The notes under the pieces: model-generated
The model's input: the letters and a program-made list of their open reading frames with translations, nothing else
Database searches by the model: none
What the model was told of the DNA's origin: nothing
Position numbers and translations under genes: made by a program
DNA from: Bradyrhizobium guangxiense
GTDB lineage: Bacteria > Pseudomonadota > Alphaproteobacteria > Rhizobiales > Xanthobacteraceae
NCBI RefSeq assembly: GCF_004114915.1
Contig: NZ_CP022219.1
Coordinates: forward strand, 2,014,501 to 2,078,500
Length of the DNA stretch: 64,000 bases
Reading direction: 5' to 3'
Part shown: positions 7,636 to 15,766 of the stretch, piece by piece
How the letters are laid out: every line of letters begins with the position of its first letter
Position numbering within the stretch: position 1 is the stretch's first letter

Positions 7636-8430
7636 ATGTTTGCAGTGCTTCTTGAAAAGACCGCGGATGGCCAGCGCTATATCGACTGGCTGGTGTCGGG
7701 CCTCGGCTGGACCCTGGCGCTGGCGTTCTTCGGCTGGGGGATTGCCTTCGCGGTCGGGGTGATCGTCGGCATCGGCCGCACCGTGCAGAACCGGGCCGTC
7801 GCGGCGCTTGCCCGCCTGTATGTGGAGATCTTCCGCAACATCCCCGTGCTGGTGCAGATGTTTCTCTGGTATTTCGTCCTGCCGGAGATCCTTCCCGCCG
7901 CGCTCGGCAACGCCATCAAGCAAATTCCGCCGCCCTGGGGATCGTTCTTTCCGGCGCTCGTGTGTCTCGGTCTCTACACCGCCGCACGGATCGCCGAACA
8001 GGTTCGTGCCGGGATCGAGGCGCTGCCGAAGGGACAGGTCGAGGCGGCAAGCGCGCTCGGGCTCGGCGGCTATCTGACCTATCGCCATGTCATCGTGCCG
8101 CAGGCGCTGCGCCTGATCATCCCGAGCCTGACCAGCGAGGTGATGGGCATCTACAAGAACACCTCGGTCGCACTCACGATCGGGCTGATGGAGCTGACCG
8201 CGCAGGCCCGCCAGATCAGCGAAGCGACGTTTCAGACGTTCACCGCTTTCGGCGCCGCGACGCTTGTCTACCTCGCGCTGGCGCTCATCGCCTATCAGGG
8301 GATGGCGCTGATCGACAGGGCCGTGCGCATTCCGGGCACGGACCGTGCGGACGATGCCGTCAAGCCGGCCGCGACGCAAGCCACCCAGCCGATCGGCTCG
8401 CTGCCTGACGCGATGGAGGGCGTGAAATGA
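7636..8430 (+). CDS. Amino-acid ABC transporter permease (GltJ-like)
   Basis: A 264-residue HisM/GltJ-type permease. The EAA loop is visible as EQVRAGIEALPKGQVEAASALG, the site that contacts the ATPase. The ATG at 7636 is preceded by AAGGT; an upstream in-frame start would add a non-hydrophobic, Ser/Arg-rich stretch derived from the palindromic repeat and is unlikely. The stop overlaps the next permease start by ATGA, so the two membrane subunits are translationally coupled. Confidence 0.92.
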   Translation: MFAVLLEKTADGQRYIDWLVSGLGWTLALAFFGWGIAFAVGVIVGIGRTVQNRAVAALARLYVEIFRNIPVLVQMFLWYFVLPEILPAALGNAIKQIPPPWGSFFPALVCLGLYTAARIAEQVRAGIEALPKGQVEAASALGLGGYLTYRHVIVPQALRLIIPSLTSEVMGIYKNTSVALTIGLMELTAQARQISEATFQTFTAFGAATLVYLALALIAYQGMALIDRAVRIPGTDRADDAVKPAATQATQPIGSLPDAMEGVK

Positions 8431-9122
8431 ACAGCCTCGATTTCTCCGTTGTCCTTCAGGCGTGGCCTTACCTCTGGTCGGGCCTGCTGTTTTCGCTGGC
8501 GCTAACCGCTGTTGCCTTCGTCGTCGGCCTGGTGCTCGGCACTTGCCTGGCGCTGGTGCAGCACTTCGATGTGCCCGTGCTCGGCAAGATCGTGCGTGGC
8601 TATGTCGCCCTGATGCGCTCGATCCCGCTGATCCTGGTTCTGTTCTGGTTCTTCTTCCTGGTGCCGATCGTGCTCGGCCATCTCAGTGGCAACGGACGGC
8701 CGGTCCCGATCGGCGCCACCTGGACGGCGTTCATCACCTTCGGCCTGTTCGAGGCCGCCTATTATTCGGAAATCATCCGCGTCGGATTGCGTGCGGTGAA
8801 CCGGGGGCAGTTCGAGGCCTGCCAGGCGCTCGCATTGTCCACCTTCGACACCTATCGCTCCGTGATCCTGCCGCAGGTGCTCCGCGTCGCCAGCCCGATC
8901 ATCCTGAGCCAGACCATCATCCTGTTCCAGGACACTTCGCTGGTCTATGTGCTCTCGCTCACCGATCTGCTCGGCGCAGCCTCGAAGCTGGCCCAGCTCA
9001 ATGGGCGTCTGGTCGAGATGTATCTGGTGATTGCGGTGGTCTACCTCGCGATCAGCTCGGCGGCATCGCAATGCGTGGCGTCCTTACGCAAGCGATATGC
9101 AATCGCGGGAATGCGCCGCTAG
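8427..9122 (+). CDS. Amino-acid ABC transporter permease (GltK-like)
   Basis: A 231-residue inner-membrane permease of the HisM family with about five helices. The EAA-type loop is YSEIIRVGLRAVNRGQFEACQALALS. It pairs with the upstream permease as a heterodimer, the normal arrangement for glutamate/aspartate-type importers. Only about 30 bp separate it from the ATPase gene. Confidence 0.92.
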   Translation: MNSLDFSVVLQAWPYLWSGLLFSLALTAVAFVVGLVLGTCLALVQHFDVPVLGKIVRGYVALMRSIPLILVLFWFFFLVPIVLGHLSGNGRPVPIGATWTAFITFGLFEAAYYSEIIRVGLRAVNRGQFEACQALALSTFDTYRSVILPQVLRVASPIILSQTIILFQDTSLVYVLSLTDLLGAASKLAQLNGRLVEMYLVIAVVYLAISSAASQCVASLRKRYAIAGMRR

Positions 9123-9152
9123 CGCAACGCGCATCATCCTGGGAGAGAAAAA

Positions 9153-9923
9153 ATGCTTCGGCCTGCTGCGGGGAATAAGACGGAGCCGTCTGCGTCCATC
9201 GTCACCGTGGAAAATCTGGTGAAGCGGTTCGGCCATTTCACGGCCCTGAACGATGTCAACCTCACGGTCGCGGCCGGCGAGAAGATCGTGCTGTGCGGTC
9301 CCTCGGGCTCGGGCAAGTCGACGTTGATCCGCTGCATCAATCACATCGAGAAGCACGATGCGGGGCGGATCGTCGTCGATGGCGTCGAGCTGACCAACCG
9401 GATGGATGACATCAACGACGTCCGACGCGAGGTCGGTATGGTGTTCCAGAGCTTCAACCTGTTTCCGCATCTCTCGGTCGTCGAGAATTGCATGCTGGCG
9501 CCGATGAAGGTGCGGGGCCTGTCCCGTGCCGCGGCGCAAGAGCGTGCGATCGGTGTGCTCCGCAAGGTGCGCATCCACGACCAGGCGGACAAATATCCGG
9601 GGCAGCTCTCCGGCGGCCAGCAGCAGCGCGTCGCCATCGCGCGGGCGCTGTGCATGCAGCCGAAGATCATGCTGTTCGACGAGCCGACCTCCGGGCTCGA
9701 CCCGGAGATGGTCAAGGAGGTGCTCGACACCATGGTGGAGCTCGCAAAGGACGGCATGACCATGGTCTGCGTCACCCACGAGATGGGCTTCGCCCGCGAG
9801 ATCGCGGACCGGGTGGTGTTCATGGATCGTGGCGCGATCGTCGAGGAAGCCGATCCCGAAACCTTCTTCCGCGCGCCGAGGACGGAGCGGGCGAGGGATT
9901 TCCTCGGCCAGATCATCCACTAG
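9153..9923 (+). CDS. Amino-acid ABC transporter ATP-binding protein (GlnQ/GltL-like)
   Basis: A 256-residue ABC ATPase of the polar amino-acid type. Walker A is GPSGSGKST, the Q-loop lies in VFQSFNLFPH, the signature is LSGGQQQRVAIARAL, Walker B is MLFDEPTSGLD and the switch histidine is in CVTHEMGFA. A GGGAGAG ribosome-binding site precedes the ATG. It energises the two permeases encoded just upstream. The stop codon falls at the beginning of a palindromic repeat that probably ends or attenuates the transcript. Confidence 0.95.
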   Translation: MLRPAAGNKTEPSASIVTVENLVKRFGHFTALNDVNLTVAAGEKIVLCGPSGSGKSTLIRCINHIEKHDAGRIVVDGVELTNRMDDINDVRREVGMVFQSFNLFPHLSVVENCMLAPMKVRGLSRAAAQERAIGVLRKVRIHDQADKYPGQLSGGQQQRVAIARALCMQPKIMLFDEPTSGLDPEMVKEVLDTMVELAKDGMTMVCVTHEMGFAREIADRVVFMDRGAIVEEADPETFFRAPRTERARDFLGQIIH

Positions 9924-10000
9924 AGCATGATCCGGAAAAGTGCGAAGCGGTTTTCCGAAATGATCATGCGCAAACAACAACAACCTAAAGCGCGATGACG
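9921..10000. repeat. Intergenic palindromic repeat, copy 2 (REP-like)
   Basis: This is a near-identical copy of the 6495-6570 element, including the left arm GCATGATCCGGAAAAG, the centre TGCGAAGCGG, the right arm and the conserved ACAACAACCT-AAGCGCGATGACG tail. It follows the last gene of the ABC operon, so the PLP-enzyme to ABC block has one copy inside it and one at its end. Confidence 0.85.
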
Positions 10001-10314
10001 TTTCGTCCAGAGTGCGGTACTCATAAAACCTACCGCTAGGAGCCGGCGCACCTGATGTCCGCTTGTCCCCCAGCAGCGGCGCGAAAGCGGACGTTATCGG
10101 ACTTCGGAGAAGGGCCCCGAAGCAGACCTTCCGACGGCGGGGGCAGCTCACTCGAGTACCGGGCGGAGTGCGAGGTATCTCTTCGAGGCACGGACCGGCA
10201 AGCTTCGTGACGAACCCACGTTAGTTTGGACCAAACGGTCTATCATCGAACAGATCTTTATAAGATGCAGTGCTCGATTGCGGGCCGCGCTGCCTGTTCG
10301 CTCCTCAGGAGCAA
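10001..10314. other. Non-coding gap after the ABC operon
   Basis: No credible gene is seen. The stretch holds a degenerate inverted repeat around ATGTCCGCTT...AAGCGGACGT (10055-10105), and an inverted repeat GGACC-AAAC-GGTCT at 10228-10241. It separates the ABC operon from a decayed regulator gene on the other strand. Confidence 0.5.
10228..10241. promoter_or_regulatory. TetR-operator-like inverted repeat with no regulator nearby
   Basis: GGACC and GGTCT half-sites flank AAAC, giving an inverted repeat with one mismatch, embedded in TTTGGACCAAACGGTCTA. Sites of the AGACC-N4-GGTCT form are common TetR-family operators in proteobacteria. No TetR-type gene or obvious target lies beside it, so it may be a leftover of a deleted gene. 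Confidence 0.3.
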
Positions 10315-11397
10315 TCAACTTACGTAAGCTTGATGGTTTGTGCCGATATTCAACGAGCGACTACACTGTTCGATGGCCTCTTCATATTGCCGGAGGTGCA
10401 GGTGCGCAACACAGAGAAGCCGGGCCGTGATGTTACCGTGCAACGCAACGAGATTTGTTCGGTCACCGTCGAACCAATCTGACCAAATGGCACGAGCGCT
10501 CTGAAGATCAGTTAGTGATACGTTGATCCGTACTTGATCTCCGTTGCGTCGCACGGCACCCTGTAAGGCCCAGCGGATGCCGAGAGCCGATCCAAACTGC
10601 TTCAGATCGATCGGTCTATCCTTGTAGATCAAGGCGGTCTCATGCCTAATAACAAAGATGGCGGGCGTTCGCGCCATCTCGATCGTCAGTTCTCGTGTGA
10701 TGCTGTCGGTAAATTGGTCCTGCTCAGGATCGTTGTTGAGGTTGGCGAAGGGCAGCACCACGATGGAGAGACGAGGCTTAATTTCGGGGATGACCGTCCG
10801 TGCCCCTCGGAACTCTTGAGCTTCGTCGACTGCGTCGGTACGGAGCGTCTTCCAGACACTCCAATAGCCGGAAAGACCGCCAGCGATTGCGCCGACCGCA
10901 GCGACCGATGCCAGCGCGGCGCCGGCAAGCTTCAATAGGCCTTTGAGGTGACCCTGTCTCTGATGGGATCGGCGTTTGTCCGTTAGCTGTTCAGAAGACG
11001 CTCGGACTAGAACCGCTTGCTTTCCGGGCCACCTCGAAAGCTCTAGCTTTTCTGTAGAAGAGGCCATCCCGGCTCCAGTGCACCGATCCGTATCATGCAA
11101 GGCGCCTACGAAACGGAATCCCCTGCGTGGAAACGTTTTGATCAAACGCTGTCGTTCGCCGGAGTCGCCGATCGCACGTCGGACAGCATTCAGCCGAGTC
11201 GTCAGCGCCGCATCAGATACAATTCGACCATTCCAAATCGCGCCTATGAGATCATCCTTGCTGACCACGCGATCCCTGGTGCGGATCAAATATTCGAGCA
11301 GATCGAGGACCTGAGGCGAAGTATGCACAACATCAGGTCCGCGCCGCAACTCACGCAGTTCAGTGTCCAATAAATAGTCCTCAAAGAAATAGCGCAT
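10315..11397 (-). pseudogene. Winged-helix/TolB-type regulator, internally deleted and C-truncated
   Basis: The N-terminal ~95 residues form an OmpR/CadC-type winged helix (VSKDDLIGAIWNGRIVSDAALTTRLNAVRRAIGD). One membrane segment follows near residues 165-185, then a TolB/adenylate-cyclase-like beta domain starting at IVVLPFANLNNDPEQDQFTDSI. After the block ending ALHGNITARL the protein jumps straight to a single TPR-like stretch (CVAHLHLRQYEEAIEQC) and stops, where the neighbouring paralogue at 11736-13289 has about 250 more residues with several TPRs. An in-frame deletion of the central TPR region is the simplest reading. The ATG at 11397 has GGGAG upstream, so a truncated membrane regulator could still be made. 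Confidence 0.6.
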
Positions 11398-11735
11398 GAC
11401 TACTCCCTGAGCTTGCCTCAATCCGCAAGAGAGTGCGGCAGCGAATATGGTCCGACCATAAGCGCTAGGATGGCAGAATGTAAACTGGCATCAACGGCGC
11501 CCAGTCGCCCTGAGGAAACGTCATTCCGTTAGACTGGTCAGCGTAGCTGCCGCGTTTACCCCGGAGCATCCAACGTGAGATCGGCCTCCTGATATGTCCG
11601 CTTTTTTCGCGACGGTTTGGCCATGTTAGGGTTAGGTCCGGTCTACCCCTGACAGCCGACAAATCCTCGGCTGTCAGAGGCGGCAGCGATGGGCCAACTC
11701 TGGACCCACTCGATCACGCCGGGGACATTGGAAAG
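11398..11735. other. Gap between the two tandem regulator genes
   Basis: No convincing gene. A 65-codon frame on the minus strand (11465-11662) lacks a recognisable family and has no ribosome-binding site I would trust. The region contains an ATGTCCGCTT motif shared with the gap at 10055 and the hairpin at 11649-11677. Confidence 0.4.
11649..11677 (-). terminator. Hairpin downstream of the winged-helix/TPR regulator
   Basis: An 11-bp perfect stem (CTGACAGCCGA / TCGGCTGTCAG) with a 7-base loop lies about 60 bp past the stop codon of the gene at 11736-13289. It lacks a clear U-tract, so it may be a weak or Rho-assisted terminator or an mRNA 3' stabiliser. Confidence 0.5.
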
Positions 11736-13289
11736 CTACTCGGGCAACCCCGCTTTGCGAAAGCCCTCAATCAACATCTTCGCGGTTTTTGATAGCTGGC
11801 TCCTGTCGATCCAAGCCGATATCGTGAAATCAGGATCGACCTCGAGCATATGAGCCGCCGCCTCACGGGCCTCGGCGTCGCGTCCGAGATGCGCGAAAGC
11901 GGATGCGAGGCAGCGATATGGTCCCGGATAATAGGGGTTCAGCCGCTGGGCTCTTTTCGCTGCAACGATCGCCTCGTCAAAGCGATGAAGCTCGATAAGC
12001 GCAAAGCCCAAACCGGTCAGCGCAGCGAATGTTTCTGGGTCCACCGGGCTCATTCGCATGGCACGTTCAAAGCTCCGGATCGCTTCCTCCGGCTGCCCCG
12101 CGATCTTGAGAACCCAGCCTTTGCAGTGCCATGCGCGATATGAATTCGGGTTGAGATGAACCGCCCGATCGGACATCTCGATCTCGGTCTCGCAGCCGCC
12201 GACCAAAAGTGCCGATACCAAGGCAGCGCTTGCCAAGGTATCCGGATCGCCATCGTCGAGGCCGAGTGCCAGGCGCATGAGCCGAAGGGCTTCCTCGCGT
12301 TCGAATTGAGGCTCGGTGGTGTAGTTCCTGACCACGTTTTCCGCGTGGCAGGCACCAGCGAGAGCGGCTGCAGCAGCAAACCGCGGGTAGAGCTCCAGTG
12401 CCCGGTGGATCAGCCGGAGCCCCTCAGCCAACCCTTCGCGGGTCGATGGGCCGACCTGCTGCAGGGCCCGGAGAAAAAGATCATAGGCGGTGAGGTCTTC
12501 CGGTCGCCGCCGCGACGCCAGTGCAATTTCCGCTTGAACCAGCTTCGGCCGAATAGCCGAGACAACGGCGAGCGTAAACTCGTCCTGCAGCGCGAAAATG
12601 TCCGTCATGTCGCGCTCGAACCTGTCCGCCCAGATGTGCGTGCCCGTAGCCGCATTGATCAACCGGCCCGTGATGCGAACTTTCCCCGACGCCTTGCGCA
12701 CCTCCCCCTCGAGGACATAGCGCACGCCAAGCCGGCGCCCGACCTCCTTGATGTCGACCGCTTTGCCCTTGAAAGTGAAGCTCGAATTGCGCGCGATCAC
12801 GAACAACCCTTTGAACCGCGAGAGCGCTGTAGTGATCTCATCAACCATCCCGTCCGCGAAGTACTCTTGCTCGGGATCGCCAGACATGTTCGCGAACGGC
12901 AGCACGGCGATGGACGGCCTGTCCGGTAGTGCAGGAGCGCTCTGGGGCGCGTCGTCCGGATTTGGGGCCGCAACATCTCGCACCTCCTGCACCTGTCCGA
13001 CGAAACGGAAGCCCTTACGCGGTAGTGTTTTGATGAAGCGCTGTTTCTCGCCGGAATCGCCGATTGCACCCCGAACGGCATTCAGACGGGTTGTCAGCGC
13101 GGTGTCGGACACGATACGTCCGTTCCAAACGGAGTTGATGAGGTCATCTTTGCTGACGACGCGCTCCCGGTTTCGGATCAGGTAATCAAGCAGATCGAAC
13201 ACCTGAGGTGTGACAACAATCACGTCCGTTGCGCGGTAAAGTTCGCGCCGGTCGGTATCCAATGCGTAGTCCTCAAAGAGATAACGCAA
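11736..13289 (-). CDS. Winged-helix/TolB/TPR regulatory protein
   Basis: About 517 residues. Residues ~1-100 are an OmpR/CadC-type winged helix (VSKDDLINSVWNGRIVSDTALTTRLNAVRGAIGD). A beta domain typical of TolB-like/adenylate-cyclase-associated proteins follows from PSIAVLPFANMSGDPEQEYFADGMVDEI to the IWADRFERDMTDIFALQDE block, and the C-terminal half holds several TPRs. There is no adenylate cyclase catalytic domain. Families of this layout are expanded in Bradyrhizobium and their ligands are mostly unknown. I placed the start at TTG 13289 because it aligns with the paralogue's MRYFFEDY start; a GTG at 13367 would add a short hydrophobic N-terminus (ITGSLFFGFLAGLVPP) and cannot be excluded. 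Confidence 0.8.
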   Translation of the reverse strand: MRYLFEDYALDTDRRELYRATDVIVVTPQVFDLLDYLIRNRERVVSKDDLINSVWNGRIVSDTALTTRLNAVRGAIGDSGEKQRFIKTLPRKGFRFVGQVQEVRDVAAPNPDDAPQSAPALPDRPSIAVLPFANMSGDPEQEYFADGMVDEITTALSRFKGLFVIARNSSFTFKGKAVDIKEVGRRLGVRYVLEGEVRKASGKVRITGRLINAATGTHIWADRFERDMTDIFALQDEFTLAVVSAIRPKLVQAEIALASRRRPEDLTAYDLFLRALQQVGPSTREGLAEGLRLIHRALELYPRFAAAAALAGACHAENVVRNYTTEPQFEREEALRLMRLALGLDDGDPDTLASAALVSALLVGGCETEIEMSDRAVHLNPNSYRAWHCKGWVLKIAGQPEEAIRSFERAMRMSPVDPETFAALTGLGFALIELHRFDEAIVAAKRAQRLNPYYPGPYRCLASAFAHLGRDAEAREAAAHMLEVDPDFTISAWIDRSQLSKTAKMLIEGFRKAGLPE

Positions 13290-13436
13290 GCGGCCAATCC
13301 TTTTCGGTGGCACCAAGCCCGCCAGGAACCCAAAGAATAAGCTGCCGGTAATGAGAATGTAAGCCACCAGTTAAGCGCGCCAGCAGATGTGCTGGCAGCT
13401 TTAGCTTGTAAAACAGCCCAGCTTGGACACACCGCG

Positions 13437-13622
13437 ATGAGCACGATCCACGGGACTACTGAGTTTGGACCGGCAACCGCAAGGCGGCAGTATTACAGCC
13501 CGCTCAAAGCATATTGGGATCCGTTTTGGGAGTGGCGCAAACGCGAAAGGCTGCAAACGCAACTGTATTGCCTGACGGACGGCGAACTTATGGACAGTGG
13601 CGTCGGCAAGCGGATGCTGTAG
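13437..13622 (+). CDS. Small DUF1127-like protein
   Basis: About 61 residues. The C-terminal half, WEWRKRERLQTQLYCLTDGE followed by LMDSGVGKR, matches the arginine-rich DUF1127 pattern (aromatic/Arg-rich helix, then LxDxxLxDIG-x-R), though the usual DIG is DSG here. Related proteins in alphaproteobacteria include small regulators of RNA turnover and of phosphate or carbon metabolism, but this copy has no assigned role. The ATG at 13437 gives the family length; an earlier in-frame start at 13389 is possible. It is divergent from the winged-helix/TPR gene. Confidence 0.5.
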   Translation: MSTIHGTTEFGPATARRQYYSPLKAYWDPFWEWRKRERLQTQLYCLTDGELMDSGVGKRML

Positions 13623-13694
13623 TTCCAGCCATTCAATTGCTGACCGAGGGTATTTGAAGAGATCTCTATTCCGAACAACATCTAGGATAGGGTC

Positions 13695-14288
13695 ATGTTC
13701 AAACGATTCCTTTTGATCGCGGTAGTTGCCTCTCTCACGTTGGCGATATCCCCAAGAGTTCATTGTGAGTATGCTTTGGAGCGCAGCACGTCCACTGGGC
13801 CGCGTTCTGTTTCTTCGCATTCTGATGCGGATCAACCTCCGGAAGAACTTTTGAATGATATTGTGGCTTGGCTCTCATCAAATTTTGACCTGCCTGCCAT
13901 CAAAGATCGTCCTGCCATTGAATTTACATCGAGGACGGAGCTTGCGAGGCTGCGTGCAAGGGACCTTGGTTCTTCGCAAAGCTTCATGGGAAACGATAGG
14001 CAAGTAGCTCAGCGCGATGTTGTCGCACTCTACGACAACAATACGAGTACGATCCTGCTCCCTGATGATTGGGCTGTGGCTTCGCCGACGGACCAGTCGG
14101 TGCTGGTACACGAAATGGTCCATCACCTTCAGAATCTAGGAAAGCTCAAATTTGAGTGCCTGCGGGCGCGAGAGAAGACGGCCTACCTGGCTCAGGCTAA
14201 ATGGTTAGAGCGGTTCGGCCTGAGCCTGGAGAAAGAGTTCGACGTGGACATGTTCACGGTGCTGATTTCTTCAGCATGCATGTATTGA
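13695..14288 (+). CDS. Secreted protein with HExxH zinc motif (DUF6647-like)
   Basis: A 197-residue protein. An N-terminal hydrophobic signal (residues ~4-19) ends before a Cys at 24, so export is likely and lipidation is possible but the lipobox is poor. Residues 139-144 read HEMVHH, a zincin-type HExxH motif preceded by SVLV, and the preceding strand LYDNNTSTILLPDDW resembles the edge strand of minimal metallopeptidases. I recall a Bradyrhizobium family of this layout (possibly DUF6647) with no proven activity. The base composition is less GC-rich than that of the flanking core genes, consistent with an accessory region. Function as a peptidase is inference from the motif only. Confidence 0.65.
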   Translation: MFKRFLLIAVVASLTLAISPRVHCEYALERSTSTGPRSVSSHSDADQPPEELLNDIVAWLSSNFDLPAIKDRPAIEFTSRTELARLRARDLGSSQSFMGNDRQVAQRDVVALYDNNTSTILLPDDWAVASPTDQSVLVHEMVHHLQNLGKLKFECLRAREKTAYLAQAKWLERFGLSLEKEFDVDMFTVLISSACMY

Positions 14289-14389
14289 TCGTGGCCGGTC
14301 GATTTTGGTCCCTGCTCGACAATGGTTTTCCGAAGGAGCGAAAAGCTAAAGTGTCGTGCGTACGAACATGAATTTCAGCGGGTTGACCA

Positions 14390-14509
14390 ATGACCAAACA
14401 CTTGGTGGTCCTTGCAATTATATTGGCGATCCTGGCGATGGCGCGGGGGCAGCAGAGTCAATTTGTACCGCTACCAACAGGACCACTGCCAGCGGCGCTT
14501 GTTCCGTGA
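14390..14509 (+). CDS. Tiny secreted protein, 39 residues
   Basis: The frame encodes a basic start (MTKH), a strongly hydrophobic stretch (LVVLAIILAILAMA) with a probable cleavage near ARG-QQ, and a short Pro-rich tail (FVPLPTGPLPAALVP). This is the layout of many small exported Bradyrhizobium proteins. The ribosome-binding site is weak (GGTTGACC). It ends 12 bp before the methyltransferase gene, so it could instead act as a leader peptide. No function is known. Confidence 0.4.
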   Translation: MTKHLVVLAIILAILAMARGQQSQFVPLPTGPLPAALVP

Positions 14510-14521
14510 GAATTCATTGTC

Positions 14522-15553
14522 ATGGCAGACCCTAAGCCGACAACATCGCAAGTTGTTCCGCCCCACATTCAATTGATCCAGATGGGCCGGGCCCACATCG
14601 TCTCAAGGGCCGTCTACGCCGCGGCCAAGCTGGGGCTGGCCGATCAGCTCGCATCCGGACCAAAAAGCGCCATCGAGCTTGCTGGTCCCATGGACGTGCA
14701 CGCGCCTTCCTTGCACCGATTGATGCGTACCCTAGCGAGCCTTGGCATTCTAGCCGAGCGACCGGAGCAGCGTTTTGCCCTGACCGATCTGGGCGAGGCG
14801 CTGAAGACCGGCGCGCCGGGCTCAGCAAGATCATCCGTGATTTTTTCCGGCAACCCCTCTCTGAGTGGTTGGGACAATGTGGTCTATTCTGTTCAAACTG
14901 GCAAAACCGGTTTTGAGAAAGCGCGAGGCCTCGCGTTCTTCGACTATCTCGCGCAACATCCCGAGGACGCGTCGCTGTTCAGCGAGATGATGGTCGGCCT
15001 CAACGACCAGGAGCCTCCAGCCGTCGCCGCCGCTTACGATTTCTCGATCTTCCAAACCATTGTTGACGTAGGCGGGGCCACCGGCAACATGCTGGCGGCC
15101 GTACTTTCCCGTCACGCCGGGCCGCGCGGCCTCCTGTTCGATAGGCCGCATGTCGTGAAAGACGCGCCGACGTTGCTTGATGCCAAAGGCGTAAGCGATC
15201 GGGTGACGATCCAGCCCGGCAATTTCTTCGAAAGTGTCCCCGACGGGGCCGATGCGTACATCCTTTCGCACATCCTCCATGACTGGGACGAAGACCAGTG
15301 CCTTGCGATCCTTAGCCACGTCCGCAAGGCGATGAAGCCAGCCGGTCGTTTGCTGATCGTCGAAATGGTGCTGCCATCCGGCGATGCGCCGCATCCGGGA
15401 AAAATACTCGATCTCACGATGCTCGTACAAACGGGGGGTCAGGAACGAACGGAATCCGAATACGCGTTACTTTTGGGCAAGGCTGGTTTCCGCCTGACGC
15501 AGGTCGTCCCGACCAGTTCAGCAGCGAACATTCTGGAAGCCGTGGTGGCTTGA
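14522..15553 (+). CDS. SAM-dependent O-methyltransferase (family 2, plant/fungal type)
   Basis: A 343-residue protein with an N-terminal winged-helix dimerisation domain (residues ~15-100) and a Rossmann SAM domain. The SAM loop is VDVGGATGNMLAA (~180-192), and the catalytic-histidine region is YILSHILHDWDEDQC, where HDWxD is the family hallmark. Relatives methylate phenols, polyketides or hydroxyindoles. No biosynthetic cluster surrounds it, so the substrate cannot be named. The start codon at 14522 lies close behind the tiny ORF at 14390-14509. Confidence 0.85.
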   Translation: MADPKPTTSQVVPPHIQLIQMGRAHIVSRAVYAAAKLGLADQLASGPKSAIELAGPMDVHAPSLHRLMRTLASLGILAERPEQRFALTDLGEALKTGAPGSARSSVIFSGNPSLSGWDNVVYSVQTGKTGFEKARGLAFFDYLAQHPEDASLFSEMMVGLNDQEPPAVAAAYDFSIFQTIVDVGGATGNMLAAVLSRHAGPRGLLFDRPHVVKDAPTLLDAKGVSDRVTIQPGNFFESVPDGADAYILSHILHDWDEDQCLAILSHVRKAMKPAGRLLIVEMVLPSGDAPHPGKILDLTMLVQTGGQERTESEYALLLGKAGFRLTQVVPTSSAANILEAVVA

Positions 15554-15585
15554 GTGCGAGTGGATGTTTGGTTGAAGTCCGGTTT

Positions 15586-15607
15586 GGGTCAAAATGCGAA
15601 GAACTCA
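15586..15607. repeat. 22-bp direct repeat, left copy
   Basis: A 22-bp stretch (starting GGGTCAAAATGCGAAG, ending AACTCA) recurs exactly at 18562-18583, three kilobases downstream, just before the transposase remnant. The two copies bracket the serine-hydrolase and PAP2 genes. It could be a fragment of a dispersed intergenic element or a trace of a mobile unit. Confidence 0.7.
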
Positions 15608-15766
15608 AGTTGAGCAAATATGATCTGCTCTGGTTGGATGAGCGGACCTCCCGCAGACGAAACGCAACTTCGGAGATTGGCCAACAGGGACATTTATTCG
15701 GGCTCGCTTCCAGTCGGGTTCCATCCTAGGATAGCATGTAAACTTGGCTACAACCGTGAGGGCCGA

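Noticed and set aside
11465..11662. A 65-codon minus-strand frame between the two winged-helix regulators
   Set aside because: It lacks a ribosome-binding site and known family, and it overlaps the hairpin and dispersed-repeat motifs.
15620..15766. N-terminal extension of the serine hydrolase from an earlier ATG
   Set aside because: It would put 49 polar residues before a good signal peptide and would run through intergenic repeat-derived sequence.
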